Below, in pieces: positions 11,226 to 23,479 of a stretch of 64,000 bases of DNA. The notes under the pieces were generated by a model. That model made no database searches. It saw only the letters and a list, made by a program, of their open reading frames with translations, and was not told where the DNA came from. This DNA is from Heloderma charlesbogerti (taxonomy: Eukaryota; Chordata; Lepidosauria; Squamata; Helodermatidae): contig JANEZZ010000309.1 in the NCBI GenBank assembly GCA_026122225.1, positions 372,001-436,000 on the forward strand. The letters are read 5' to 3'. The position numbers and the translations under genes were made by a program. How positions within the stretch are numbered: position 1 is the stretch's first letter; each line of letters opens with the position of its first letter.

Positions 11226-11885
11226 GTGACTGGACTGTTGAAATGCGCTCTGTGTGGGTCTGTCTTGGAAGAAGTATCTGGAAACTATAGCTAGTCCAGA
11301 ATGCTATGACCAAGCTGTTGACAGGAGCGAGATTGGGGGTATAGCATCATCATCATCATCATTCATTTCTATACCTCCCAATAGCCGAAGCTCTCTCTGC
11401 GGTTCACAACAAATTCCTTTATTATAACAGTCCCATAGGATTCCAGTCTTTTTCCAATTCAAAGTTCAGGTTATGATGTTAAAGCCCTGAAAACTTTGGA
11501 ACCAGGATTTGTAAAGGACCATTTTCCTTTTCATGAGCCTTCTGTTCATTAAGATCTTCTGGGGAGGCTATCTTGTGTGTCTTACCAACATCTGCACTGT
11601 GTTTGATTGAGATGTGGGAGAGAGCCTTCTCTGTGGTTGCTTCCAGGCTGTAGAACTCCCTACCTAGTGAGGCCTGCTTTGCACTCTCTCTGCTTGTCTT
11701 CCACCAGTAGTCTAAGACTCTTCTCTTTTGGCAGGCCTAGTTGTTAATGTCTCCCGGGCATTTTATCTGTAAATTATTATCTCCCATCTCTTATCCTTTT
11801 AGCTGCTATGCTGTTTGCTTCCTTGAGCATTTTTTAAAAAAAAGTGGAAAAGGGGATACAAATATTTAAAACAAATAAATTAATT
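11226..11885 (+). mobile_element. L2 LINE C-terminal and 3' fragment, interrupted
   Basis: Decayed + strand coding includes a KLLTGAR-like stretch (about 11311) and, further on, text equivalent to 'RAF..V..RLWNSLP' (about 11610-11670), matching the C-terminus of the full L2 at 38346-40259. An (ATC)n run with a 'CAATAGCCGAAGCTCTCT' tail (about 11347-11420) is a separate 3'-end fragment inserted within it. Confidence 0.65.
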
Positions 11886-12544
11886 AATATGAACATCACC
11901 TGGTATATGATGGACTTTGCACAAGCATACACTATTGTAAGAAGAGAAAGTATTGCATGAATAATACGTTTTTATTGTGTGATAATTATGTCTTATAGTA
12001 ACATTTTCCCAAGCTCCCTTAAGTCATTAGGTTATCAAATGGCTTTACACACATTTTTCACATATATTTTCCACATCTTCAGCTACAGTCATGGACACAC
12101 AATTTTCACAGTGTAACTACTTTCTTTACATCATCCCATTGTATCTCTTCCATTGACTTTAATGGATTCTAGAGAGATTCTGATTGATTTAGCTGGAATT
12201 AGATGCTACAAGGGATGTATGGCTATCATCAAATGCATCAACCCAGCATCTCTTCGCTCTGTAATGTGCAGATAAACAAAACCTAGTGGCAGGATTAACA
12301 CATAACAATAAACCAGGAATCCTGGCTTATTAAAACACAATGTGCAGAAGCCCTGCTGTGTACAGGATTGCAGCTTGTGTGGTAAGTAAAAAAAAAAAAA
12401 GAGAGAGAGAAGGAAATCTAAAATCAAGTATAAGAAAAGGGTGAGCAGTTGGATATTTCTTATTTTCTGGGTGGAAAGAATGCTATTTTCTATGTTTGCT
12501 TCTGCTTCATTTCTCCCACTTCTATGAATAGGTAAACAAAATAG
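11886..12544. other. No gene recognised; A/GA-rich tract
   Basis: AT-rich. Includes an A run followed by (GA)n at about 12389-12411. Confidence 0.4.
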
Positions 12545-12720
12545 GCATAGATAATTTACTGTTACATCCAAACCTGGGATCATGGTTTACTGTGGACAAA
12601 CAAGCTAGGATTTGCAAACCAACAGCAAACCCTGGCTTAAGGATAGTTTACGATCCTGGCTTATGTGGGTACAATAAACCATAATCCTAGATTTGCGTGT
12701 AACACTAAGCTGTCCATGCC
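12545..12720. repeat. AAACC/GGTTT inverted-repeat rich element
   Basis: Alternating 'AAACC' and 'GGTTT' motifs (CATGGTTTACTG, AACCAACAGCAAACC, AATAAACCATAATCC) can fold back. Similar text occurs at about 15545-15665 and at the ends of the element at 53190-54070, so this is probably a member of that DNA-transposon-like family. Confidence 0.4.
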
Positions 12721-12794
12721 TATTTTGTTTACTTGTTTGTGTGCTCAGGAGAAGCAAATTGGCTGCATGCTTGTGTACATTGTGGTTTAAATTG

Positions 12795-12921
12795 CTAGGT
12801 TAGGCTGAGACTCAGTGAGCGGCCCAAAGTCACCCATTGAGCTTCATCCCTGAGTGGGGACTTGAACCTTGGTCTCCCCAGTCCCAGCCCACCACTGTAA
12901 CTGCTAGACCACACTGGCTCA
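12795..12921 (-). mobile_element. tRNA-derived SINE (MIR/Sauria-like), partial
   Basis: The minus strand reads a tRNA-like head (GTGTGGTCTAGCAGTTACAG) with a box B-like 'GGTTCAAGTCCCC', followed by 'GGGTGACTTTGGGCC' and 'CTCAGCCTAACCTA'. The same order occurs at 15811-16034, 16398-16602 and 49070-49297. The 3' part is lost here. Confidence 0.75.
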
Positions 12922-14469
12922 TAATTATTTACAGGTATAGGAATGTATATTGAAAAACAAATGTAGTGGCATATTTGTGGGCGATAAGTCTGTGCATAGG
13001 TGAGGTCTGGGATTTGCATAAGCAATGTGTTAAAACTAAATAATAGGCATATTTTAACATGTATTATGGCATCACTTAGGCTGGACAACAAAACTGCTTC
13101 CTGATCACATTTAGCCACTAATGTTGTATTTGCATGTCTTGGGAATTCTTTAGTTGAATATGCAAATGATATAGTGTAGATTTAGTTGCAGTTTTCCAGT
13201 TTGGGACATGCTTCAAATATGGTCCCACGCTTTAAAGAAGGAGCTCCCCTGCCCTTGCCACAGTTTTATATTTCCTTAATATGTAAGTGATGGCTGCCCA
13301 TAAAATTCTAAGTCCTTTGTGATTGCTTCCAAAGTTAAAGAGAGATTCACTTGGCAAGGTCCATTATGAACTTCTTGCTTTCACATTGAGTTCTATGTGA
13401 AACCAAGTCATGGGAAAGGTCCAATATACATTTGGATCCTAGGTCAATGCATGTTCAGAAAAAGTGACTTCAGAATCTCTGGAAAACAACCATCAGTAGA
13501 AACAGCTCATACACGCACAAAAGGGAATAGATTACTTTGTATGTAAGTCACAAGGTGAATTTGAATCACGTGGGATACGTAGAAAATACTAGTCTATGGT
13601 GTCTCCCTTCCCTCCATTAACAAGGTTTTTTTTTTAATCTGATAAGTTGTTTTCCAGTGGGAGTGCAAATAAAGACTTACTCATCATCTTAAGTACTTTT
13701 TCAGAAGATTGCTAATCAGAGCCTCACTTCCTGAATACCAGACAAACTGAGAAAGATCTTAGTAACAGAGTGGGTTTGTTTTGTTTCCAAGACACATTCG
13801 TTATATCTGTGCACTAATCCTCAAGAAAGGAGGCCCTCAGTATGTGAAAAGATTATTACTCAGACTTAATGATGACAATACACTTATGGGAAGACTTGAG
13901 AAATCTAGCTTTGAAGTTCGGCATGGGTCTACCCTTAATAGGAATATCTTTCTGATTATCCTTCTGCTTAACATAAACACACAAATTATGAAACTGTATG
14001 TAAGAAGCATACTCTACAATTGCACTTATTTTCTTTAACATATCTGATTTATCCACACAACATTCTAGGGCTGGTTGCAAGTTTTCTAGAAACCTCTGAT
14101 GTGTACCCATTTGTTGTAGTACCTTGTTTGGATATTTGGTGGGAAAGAGTGGAATCCCTGTTCTCATTTGTACGAACATTTCTGAGATCATAGCTTTAAT
14201 CAGAAAAATTTAGGTTTTCTCATAATATCATCCACACAATGCTTATAACTTCAATTTATCCTGGGAACACTACATAAAAAATACTTAACTGCTCGACAGA
14301 ACTACAGTTTCCAGGCTTTCTTGGGGCAGGAGAGCAATGAACACCTACATTTTTTTTCTACAAAGATTCCCCCCACCCCCTGGAATGTGTGAATCAGCTT
14401 AAATTGGCTTAGGGAAATCACTATCACAGGGTGTGATGGTGGCCATTTGACTGGATGAGGATGTTCATG
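12922..14469. other. No recognised feature
   Basis: AT-rich sequence without a recognisable coding segment. A T run lies at about 13626-13635 and a short C run near 14370-14379. Confidence 0.4.
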
Positions 14470-14715
14470 AGTTGCTGTATATATGGTGCTACTGTAGTTT
14501 ATAATTATTTATTTGATTTTACTGTTCTTACTGTTGAATGGTGTTAATGATTAATATTAGTGTTGTTGTTTTCATCAATCATTTTTTATGCTGTTTTATG
14601 GTTTTAAACTTGTATTGTTTTAATATTGTGAATTTATACATTGGACGCTGCCTTAAAGGGGTTTGACCATAAAAGGCAGCCTATAAATACTTTAAATAGA
14701 TGAATTAAATATGTA
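14470..14715 (+). mobile_element. L2-type LINE 3' end
   Basis: T-rich sequence with repeated TTGTTTTAAT blocks ends in 'GGCAGCCTATAAATA' and an A-rich tail, the arrangement of L2 3' untranslated ends. No coding remains. Confidence 0.45.
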
Positions 14716-15810
14716 AGATGGCTTTTTAAATGGACAAGTGGGACCTGCAACAAAATGTTGCAGTATGGCACACTGTTGTTTAGGATATTCCACTCCATAC
14801 CCCCTCTCTCCTAGTACCAGGTTAAGGAAAAATAATAGAGAATAGCCATGGCCCATTTCCCTTTCTTGCAAACTACAGAATGGTATCATGACATGGATGA
14901 CAACAGTTTCAACTATATTGTGGTGACTGATCTATAAACAGTGGTTTATTCATTTTTTAATGAGGGACATGCATAACCCTGCAAAGAGTTGTGATGTTCT
15001 GGGAAAGAAGTTAGTTTGCATGCATACATGCATCCTTGCTTGCTTGCTAATTTATTTTGCAGGATTTATATCCCACCTTTAAATCGTTCAATTTCCAAAA
15101 CTGGCTTGCTTGCTATCCTGTGAATCCTTTGTTCGCTTGAAGTAAGCAAATGTATTTATTTTTCTGGATCAAATATTCAAGATGTGTATAAACAATTAAT
15201 TAACATTTTTATTATGAAGACACAAAACCTCTAAAAACACAAAAAAGGAACAAATGACTACCTGCTGGCCGCATTGGTCAAATGATAGAATATCAGCTAT
15301 TGTCCTGTTCTACAGTAGGCAGATGCCAGTCATATCTGCCCTTTTCCAGCCAGCCTACTTTAACCTCTCTTCCGTCTCTTTGTATGCACAGTGTAATTAG
15401 AGCCAACTGTCTGATTCACATGTAGCATATTTTAGCTTATTATGCCAAAACATCCATGCACTTGGTGCCTACTTGTGCCACCCTTCTCCTCCTCTCTTGT
15501 TGGAGTACCACAGTTGAAGACTTCCTAGGTTAATTAACTGTTTGCTGTTATGTCTGAACCAGGAAATGATGGTTACCAAGTTCAGAACAAACCAGGATCC
15601 AAAACCATGGTTTGAACATGGTTTCAAATCCTCATTTGTTACTTTGCAACTACAGATTCCCAGATCAGATATAAGGGCAAACTATGGTTAATTACCAGGA
15701 AGTCTTCAGCTGAGATGCATGGAGAAGGGAGGAGGGAAGGGGCAGCAACACAAGGATGGAAGGCATCGGGACAAGACTTATGCTTATCTCAGTTAATAAG
15801 CTGGAATATG
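14716..15810. other. No gene recognised; decayed repeat scraps
   Basis: Contains a 'GGATTTATATCCCACC' LINE/SINE tail scrap near 15062 and a CCATGGTTTGAACATGG inverted-repeat segment near 15606 similar to 12545-12720. Confidence 0.4.
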
Positions 15811-16034
15811 AGAGTCAGTGTGGTGTAGTGGTTAGTGTTGGACTGGGTTGGATCCACGTTCTAGTCCTCACTCAGCCACAAAGCTAACTGGGTGACTTTT
15901 GGCCAGTCACTGACTCTCAGCCTAACCTACCTCATAGAATTGTTGTGAGGATAAAACAGAGAGGAGGAGAAGAGTTATCTTGGGTTCCTTCCAAGAGGAA
16001 AAAAGGTAGGAAATTAATGTAATAACAAATAAAT
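15811..16034 (+). mobile_element. tRNA-derived SINE (MIR/Sauria-like)
   Basis: Near full-length. The tRNA-like head GTGGTGTAGTGGTTAG (box A region) is followed by a degraded box B, then 'GGGTGACTTTTGGCCAGTCA', 'CTCAGCCTAACCTACCTCAT' and 'TTGTTGTGAGGATAAAA', with a tail 'GGTAGGAAATTAATG' and (AAT)n. The tail resembles the 3' end of L2 LINEs such as 38105-38160, which would supply its retrotransposition machinery. Confidence 0.8.
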
Positions 16035-16046
16035 GTGTTATGCTTT

Positions 16047-16382
16047 AGGGCCAGCGTCAAGGGTAGGCATGGTTGGGCACACCAGCAGGGGCTCACTGAC
16101 AAGAGCCCCTGGACTTGCTCCTCCTTTTCATCATTGCAACCTGCTTTCTCACCTGCCTCTTGTTCTGGTCAAGGCAATAGTCATGGTGAGAAGGGGAGCA
16201 GGAGCTGCCACCGCCTACTTGCTCACTGGCTCCCTGCCTCTCAAGCAAGCAATAGCAACGAGGAGGAGGAGGAGGAACAATAGCAGCTGGTGACGAGGGT
16301 GGTGAGAAGGTAGACTCACTGAGGGAGGGGCCCATTGAAGATGTCTTGACCAAGGGCCCTCAAAACCCTGGAGCCGGCACTG
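16047..16382 (+). repeat. Unclassified GC-rich repeat 'A', copy 2
   Basis: Collinear with 3415-3760: AGGGCCAGCGTCAAGGG start, GGGGCTCACTGACAAGAGCC, a GGAGGAGGAGGAGGA run, AGCAGCTGGTGACG, and the end AAAACCCTGGAGCCGGCACT. It sits directly between two SINEs. Confidence 0.7.
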
Positions 16383-16397
16383 TTATGCCTGAAGCAA

Positions 16398-16602
16398 GCT
16401 ATCATGGTGTAGCAATTGGACTTGGACTAGGGAGATCCAGGTTCTAATCTCTACTTGCCATGATGCTCACTGGAACAGCTTGGATCACTCACTCTCGTTC
16501 AGCCCAACCTACCTCTCTGAGTTGTGAGGATAAAAATGGATTGGGGAAATCATGCATATGCTGCCTTAAGCTCTTTGGGGGAAATGTAGGAAATAAATAA
16601 GG
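16398..16602 (+). mobile_element. tRNA-derived SINE (MIR/Sauria-like)
   Basis: Same family as 15811-16034: 'GGTGTAGCAATTGGACTTGG', 'GAGATCCAGGTTCTAATC' (box B-like), 'CAGCCCAACCTACCTCTC', 'GTTGTGAGGATAAAA', ending in AAATAAATAA. It is more diverged than its neighbour. Confidence 0.75.
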
Positions 16603-18542
16603 AGATGTGTGGGTGTAGCAGCTGAATGGAAAATATTATGACCTCAGGAGCAGTTTGGGAGGGTTGGGGCTAGTCCACCCAGTTATTAATTTACACCAGG
16701 TTGTAGTTTACATTTTGATTCCCAAGTGGTGGGTTTCAGGATCCTTGTGGGTGAGTTGCTATGCAGTCAGCTGGTGGGGATTATTGGGCAAAATGCAGCA
16801 GAGTTTTCAAGGAGGGGGAAGCATTTTGAGGTGCAAGAATAGAACCAGCAAGAACTTCTGTTGGCTGGTGCCCTAAATAAAGAACCTGCAAAGTGGTTGT
16901 GAATATTAGTAACTGAATCAAATGTACCATGAAGCTTTCTGATTGCAAATTAAGTTCCGGGGAATCTAATTTTGATTCAGGATTCAAACAGAACTCAGGC
17001 TGCTCGCTTTCAGTTGTGGAATAATGTTTTTTTCCTGTCTGATTCTGACATGGCATGGACAATATGTGCAATTCCTTATCAGTACTGCAGCATAACTTGC
17101 CTCCATGTGAGCCTTGTACATGAACATGGACTTTGTTCTGAAAGAATTTAATTAAATGCAGATGTAGCCTCATTGTACGCCATTTCATGTTGGTGTGCAA
17201 TAAAGCTGTGTAGGTTTCTTTTTTCACCTGAATAAAACATAAACATCTGTAAAATAAATTATGCATTTCAAAGAAAAACCATTTATAACATGAAATGAGT
17301 TCATGGTGGATTTTTAAAATTACGATAGGGAATAGCACACACAACATCTAGTGTTGTTGCATGATTAGGCTGACTATGACTTAGGTCTGTAGAGAGAAAC
17401 AAGCAAGGTAGAGCTTTTTTAACTAATTCTTTCCAGACCTGGTGTGACTTGCAGAAGACTTTAGTTCTTCCACTGCGTTATTAATTTATGAGTTAAGGGC
17501 AATATAATATCTATAAATCTGATTTAGTGCTTGACTTTTTCCTGGCTTGTGTAGGCTGTAATCTTCAAAGCATCAATGAGAATGGGCTACTTGCTGAAAA
17601 ATCAGAAAGAGTTGCCTTTCTTTTTCTGTTTACTTGTGAGTAGGGTGCAACTTAAATCCAAGTTTTTAAAAATGTAAATTGAATTTGTAACAACTTCAAT
17701 TTTTTTCCATAAAATTACTATTTACTATAAGTTTGTTAAACCAGACTTTACACTTATGAACTCTTAAAATGAATCCTTGGCCTGGCACATAGTCCAGTAT
17801 TGAACCCATTGACTTCAGGACTGCTATTTTACATAAATAACGGGTTGTTTTGAGGTTAAACATGATAAATGTGCCATCATAGATTGTTTGTATGGACTTG
17901 ATGCTGGGAGCTAGGTGCCTGGCTCTTAGATTCAGGCTATGGAGATATCTCTGGAGATAGCCAACGATTCTGCCTGGGCTGTTTTGTGCTCCTGTTTTAT
18001 GCCCTCCATGTCAAGTCACCCTAAGTTATATTTTTAAAAGACAGAGTTTACTTCAAAAGATTACAGTGCCAGTATCTGATGTTCTTCACGATCTCCTCCC
18101 CTTATCTTCCATGGCATCTCCCACCCTCTTTGTTCCCTATTTATATTTAGGCTTGTCCATTCTCCTTCCATAAGCAGCTCTTCTCTGAGATTTTAAAAGT
18201 TAAACATAAACAGAAATAATACTCTCTCAGCTAATTGTTTTGCAGACACATTATTCAAGCGTTCTACTATCGGACTCCTCAGAATGCCGAGTCATGAAAG
18301 TCGCAGACCACTGCCTAATCTTTACTGCATACAGCCTCTGGATTTTCCAAGATCTGAGAGTTCTTGTGTTTCTTGTGAGGTACATAGGTATCTTTAGCTT
18401 TCATCTACATCTGACCATCATAGTTAAGAGGTGTTCGATGCTTAATTTTGCTTACTCTCTGACTACCACTGTGATTAGTTGAAGGCCTATGTTCTTAATA
18501 TAGCTTAAAGTTTTCTTTCATCCAGTTCAGATGATAATTTAA
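16603..18542. other. No recognised feature
   Basis: AT-rich sequence, no recognised coding segment. A 188-codon open stretch on the minus strand (16781-17347) has no family resemblance or coding-like composition. Confidence 0.4.
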
Positions 18543-18905
18543 GCCAAGGGTGTACGATGGCCCCAAAGGGGTGCATCAAGCGGTGCCAGGGGGCCACACA
18601 GGCACATGCTTGCACACACACACACAAGCTTGGGGATTCTTTTGCTAGAGAGAGGAGAAAAGGAAGGCAATCCCTTGCTAGTGCTAGCAAGGGATGCCCT
18701 GTGGTTTCTCTTGTAAGTGCTAATGCTAGCAAGGGAATCCCTTCCTTATCTCTGATTTCTCATCAGTTCAAGAAACCCCAGGCTAGCACGGGAAACCACA
18801 GGCAGTGCCACTACCTTAGCAGATGCTGGGGGTGGGGGGAGTCTGGTAGGTTGCCAGAAATGGGTCGCATTTGGCCCACCTGATGCATTTTTTGCACCCC
18901 TGACT
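18543..18905. repeat. Unclassified block with a 26-bp perfect palindrome
   Basis: Bases 18670-18695 form a perfect palindrome with arms ATCCCTTGCTAG and CTAGCAAGGGAT around TG. A related GCTAGCAAGGGAATCCC follows at about 18725. The outer ends 'AAGGGTGTACGATGGCCCC' and 'GGCCCACC...TGCACCCCT' also look inverted, which suggests a degraded DNA transposon. Confidence 0.45.
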
Positions 18906-18922
18906 TAAGCCATAGTCTAGGT

Positions 18923-19511
18923 CAGGGATCCCCAACAAAACTCCCACTGGAACCATGGCACCTATGGCAATCTTGAATGGCACCTGCAAAGCTATCCACT
19001 CCCTGCCCCCTTCAAATTTTATTTTTAAATTTAAAAAACCTGAAAAATGTTAGGATGCCAGATTCTCCTTCCTGTTCCTGAACCTGCTGTAAATCAGCTG
19101 TTCAGTGGGCAGGAAGAGAAGGAAAATGTTGCTTCCAGGCTCCAGCCAATCTTCTTCTGTCCACACTTTTTCTCTCTCTTCCCCATCCCTAGCCGCCTTC
19201 TTTCTCTCCCTTCCTAGCCCCTAGCCTTGCTGTTTCTCTCCAACTCACCCCTTTATCTTGCTGTTTCTCTCCACTCCCATCCTTTAGCCTCACTCTTTCT
19301 TTCCCCTCTACCCCTTTGCCTTGCTATTCCCCCCTCCCAGCCTTGTCTCACTATTTCTCTTTTCCCCACCTGTTTTGACTAGCCAGACCCCCCGCGGCAG
19401 CCATTATGTAACTAACTGCATCCTCCATGAGAGCTGTTTTGTGGTGGTGCCCACAACAGGTTATAAAATTCCCAAATGTGCCCATGGGCCTAAAAGAATT
19501 GGGGACCCCTG
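18923..19511. mobile_element. Non-autonomous hAT-type DNA transposon
   Basis: Ends CAGGGATCCCCAA and TTGGGGACCCCTG are terminal inverted repeats with one mismatch in 13. The flanks GTCTAGGT (18915-18922) and GTTTAAGG (19512-19519) match at 6 of 8 positions, the duplication length of hAT elements. It is 589 bp with a C/T-rich interior and no transposase coding. Confidence 0.75.
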
Positions 19512-20268
19512 GTTTAAGGGATTGGGAACAAGCTGTGGTGCAAACTTGCTGCACACACTGCTACTCCTCCACATGCAAGAGGATAAAAGTGAAATCTTCT
19601 GCTTTTGCTTTAGAACAAACCCCAGTTCTGTGAACTTGGGAACACAGAATTGAGATTTGTTCTAGTAAAAGTGAGTTAATATACCAGGATATGAAATTAT
19701 GGTTTGAACAAATAATAGTTCCTGGAGGTCATGAATAACATGGAACTTTGCTTTGTTCTAAAGTCAAAACAGAAGCTTTTGCTCTCTTGTGAGCAGAGGA
19801 AAAAAGGGGCAGGGGATAATGCAAGCCCAGGCTGTCCAGGGTTTGTTCCTGATCAGCTGGACCATAGAGCATTTCTACATGAGGCTTTTATTGTAGGCTC
19901 ATGATTGCTCACTCATGGAAGTTTGTGGGTCCTTTACACAATGTTGTCAATCTCCAGGGCTTCTCTTGCACTTTCTGACCTTTATCCCGTTTTTTAAAAG
20001 ATCAGAGATAACGCAGTAATAAATGTAAATCTGCTATAACCTCAGCACCATCTAGTGGCTGTAACATGTTCTTTTAAAAAAAGTTCTAGCATATAGAACT
20101 TGCCGAGAAAGGAATTCCCCGATTCAGAGCATGTATCTGCCCGTGTAAAGTAGCCGATCTTAATCCTGCAAAGATTCTGGAAGCAGAAGTCTTGATAAGG
20201 ATGTGGGATTTTAGCCTTGTGTGGTGAAGCTCATGGTTTAGGTGATTATCTGAATTGGGTCATTTGTG

Positions 20269-20273
20269 CTTTC

Positions 20274-20317
<44 letters not shown>

Positions 20318-20325
20318 TTTCTTCT
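20269..20325. repeat. (TTTC)n microsatellite
   Basis: About 12 tetranucleotide units, largely uninterrupted. Confidence 0.95.
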
Positions 20326-21156
20326 GCTGCTTACTTGAGCAAAATCCTGCAATACTTTCTCCCTTTTCTTTATTTATGATTATTATTGCTTTCATCCTTT
20401 ATTAACCATATGTCTGTCACTAACTACATTAGACATTCACCTCTTGCATTTTTGCTTTGTACCAGGGCGGTTTATCTTCTTGTGCTTTATTATAATCGTT
20501 TGGGTGGTCTTCTAGATAGGATGTGCTTTCTTAGCCTTGCAGCATCTTGTATCTATTAATCTGAGGCAAATGACTGCAAGAGGGGAAGATCTGGCCTCTT
20601 TCAAGTGGGGTGCATTTCTCTTGGTGATTCTTATGAGAAGCACTTCTTCCATAAAAGAACTTGGATGAGTTGTTGCCTTGTAATTTCAAAGTTCTGTCAC
20701 TGAATCCTGTCTTTGAAATAAAATATTCAAGACAAACACGAATTTGTTCAGTGTGGTTTACTAGGGTAGTTTCCCCCAATCAATATTTTTTCTAACTTTA
20801 GTAGAGATGTTGTGATTTTCTTTTAATTCGGTGAACCTATCCATGCAATTTTTTTTCCTTTCACTCATCTCTCATAATAACCTGAGTTTTAAGATCACAA
20901 CAGAGGCTGAGGTTCCACTAAAACACCTCATGGCAGGAAGAGACAGCAGTGAATGGTGGTGAATAGGTTGAGGCACTAAACGTCATATGCAGGATGGTAA
21001 AAGTTTTCCGAGGATTGTGAGGTTGCACCTGTCTTGTATATGTATGAATGACAGCCTTATGGACAGACTTCTGTCGAAGTAACATTGCCCTCATGTGGTG
21101 GAGGGTGATAACAATAATGACTTCTCTCAGTGGTTTGTTGTCCACAAGGTTGTACC

Positions 21157-21179
21157 CTCTCTCTCTCTCTCTCTCTCAT
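21157..21179. repeat. (CT)n microsatellite
   Basis: Uninterrupted dinucleotide run. Confidence 0.9.
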
Positions 21180-22298
21180 TTCTTTCCATACACTTTATTC
21201 ATTTAAATACTCCTTTTTACTTCAACATAAGATAAGTTCTGTATCTTATGGTATTGTAACATTGGCCTAACATTCCATTTCTGACTTTGATTTGGTAATC
21301 ACTCCTTACCACCTGCTGGATTTGATTGTTTTCATTCCTTATAAGTTCTTCCATCTTGTATCAACTGTTTGCCAGAAACATTCATTGTTCCTCTACTGTC
21401 CATGCAGCTGTATCTCTCTGATTCATTTTTAGTTTTCTCTCCTTTGCAAACCTCTTTGAGTTTTAATTGCTTTTTGCATGCTTCCAGAGGGGTAGCTGTG
21501 TTAGTTTCTGCATGTTTTTTTCTTTCCTGGAACCCTATGAGCACATCTGTAGCAAAATAACCCCAGAATTGTATTTCAAGTCCATGTTTGTATTTCAAAC
21601 CTAAATACTAGTCTCTGTGTATAATTATTAGATGTTCATCTTTTCCTGACCCTTCCCCCCCCCCCGTTTCAGTTCATTCCTTGAAGATGATCACCCAAAA
21701 ACCTTACTAAAAAATACTGTTTTCATCAACAAACAAGACCTTGTGTTTAAAGTTAATTTTTTTTAGGGCTAAATAAATTGCTCCAAGCAGGATGGATTTG
21801 TATGTTTGTTTTCTAGAATGTAGACTGTGAAATGTGTGAGCTGGGAATAAAGTGTTCTCCAAATATAGCAGTCCTAATGAATTTGGGGCCACACATGCAG
21901 CCTCCCTGTATCTTAGTGATGTGGGTTTCCAGAAAATTTTGAATTGGAAACTTTTCTGGAAAAGTAGGCTAATTTGTATAGGACCATTTGCATTGGGGAA
22001 AATTCAGTTCATATCAGAAAATTTTCAGATGCAGATTAGGTCTTTTGCATAGGGAAAATTTTCAGTTTGCATTGGAAAATGGTCTGATGCCCTAGAGAGA
22101 TCTAATTTAACATGTTTATTTTACTTGCATTTAGTAAACAAAGCTAAAAAAAAAGAAGTATTCCATGTTATTTTTTTTGTCCCAATACACCACCAGTATT
22201 TGACCTGAAATATTTGAGGGGAAACAATTAAAGCACATATAATGTGATTTAAAGATTACATTATATATAACTTTTTATTGGAATACTTGTAAAAATGT

Positions 22299-22745
22299 AA
22301 AGACAATAGCATGTACTTCTCTTACGTTGTTTAAATTTAAGACAAAAAAACAAAGGTACTGAAAAATGTTGACAGAATAATTAATTTTACCAATCCAAAC
22401 AACTGTGTATGATATGCTGACAACCGCTCATCTATTTTAACTGAGTTCAACTGTCTTCCACTAAGGTTACTGGGTCACCTTCAGATTTGCTGTCAGTGCT
22501 TATTAGATCCATTTCACTCTGAAACATACGTGTACTTCAGTGACATATATGTATGCTAGGCATAATCACCTGAAAAACAATGATTACAACTTTGAAACTG
22601 CCAAGCTTGCCTAATATTGGATTTGCAATTGGCATACATTCATTTTTACAAATGAACTTATGGAAGGGAACATTTTCCATAGAAAAATTAAGCACTGGAA
22701 AATTTTCAGGAAAAAATTCAGTGTCACATCGGTCATCTTTAAGGG
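22299..22745 (+). repeat. Unclassified repeat 'D', copy 1
   Basis: Begins AAGACAATAGCATGTACTT and ends near GGAAAATTTTCAGG...CACAT. It is collinear with 43449-43880 over about 430 bp, sharing 'GCTGACAACC', 'CTTCCACT', 'AATCACCTGAAAAACA' and 'CAAGCTTGCCT'. No terminal repeats or coding were seen, so the class is unknown. Confidence 0.65.
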
Positions 22746-22885
22746 CACTCTCAAGGGCTTTATCAGAAGTACAGGTGCAATTACTTCTTCCTTAGATGTC
22801 CCTTCTTTTTGGAGATGAATAATCATTTCCCAAAAAGAAGAGGCCTGCAAGGAGTTATTTTCAAAGATGTAACCACAAGTCTTTT

Positions 22886-22950
22886 AGGAAAATAGGAAGT
22901 AGGCTATCTGTCCATCTAGCCTAGTATTGTCAACACTGCCTTGTACAGAA
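22886..22950 (-). mobile_element. tRNA-Ala-derived SINE, 3' fragment
   Basis: Contains 'CTGTCCATCTAGCCTAGTATTGT', the body segment of the SINE seen at 24078, 25189 and 63806. The tRNA head is missing. Confidence 0.55.
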
Positions 22951-23387
22951 TTATACAGCCTTATACTGACTCATACTGCCTTATCTGCCATATACTGAAT
23001 TAGACTGTACGTGTACAAACCTGCACACATTCTAGCAAGACTCACACACCCGCTTATAAGGAATCTTTAGACATTGGCAATAGAGCGTCTATGGCTAAGA
23101 AGGCGATTCCCACCCAAAGAGATTCACACTCAGACACTGTTGGAGAGGATGACATCACAATGGCACATTTATTGGGGTTTACAAAGATTCAGTGCACAAG
23201 CTAGTTTGGGGGGAATTAGCTGAGCAAATGAATTTAACACTTAAGTCCTATTGGGGATGCTCCAGCCTTCACCAAGTTATGTTTTGGTGGAGAAATTAGC
23301 TGCATTGTTGGTGATGCTGAGTTCCAGGCATCTTTAAAGACTGTGGGAAGGAGTATTCTTGAGGCCTGAAGCCTACACACACAGAGA
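22951..23387. other. Tandem CTTATACTG-like units, otherwise unrecognised
   Basis: 'CTTATACTGACTCATACTGCCTTAT' repeats (about 22960-22995) look like slippage of the SINE body motif. The rest (23000-23387) has an antisense AATAAA and may be LTR debris, but I cannot support a border. Confidence 0.35.
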
Positions 23388-23416
23388 GAGACAGAGAGAG
23401 AGAGAGAAAGAGAAGG
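23388..23416. repeat. (GA)n microsatellite
   Basis: Imperfect AG run immediately upstream of the CR1 ORF1 fragment. Confidence 0.85.
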
Positions 23417-23479
23417 GAAAGCAGGGGTGGGGGATACAATTTGTACTGAGAACCTTCAAAAGCAATATTTGGAGTGTAG

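Larger units (their letters stand above)
19512..22298. other. No gene recognised; microsatellites
   Basis: Two microsatellites are listed separately. Around 21890-22085 there are repeated GGAAAATTTTC-type motifs, similar to the ends of repeat D. No coding is recognised. Confidence 0.4.

Noticed and set aside
16781..17347. 188-codon open stretch on the minus strand
   Set aside because: No family resemblance, no splice or start context, and ordinary AT-rich composition. Long chance frames are expected in 64 kb.
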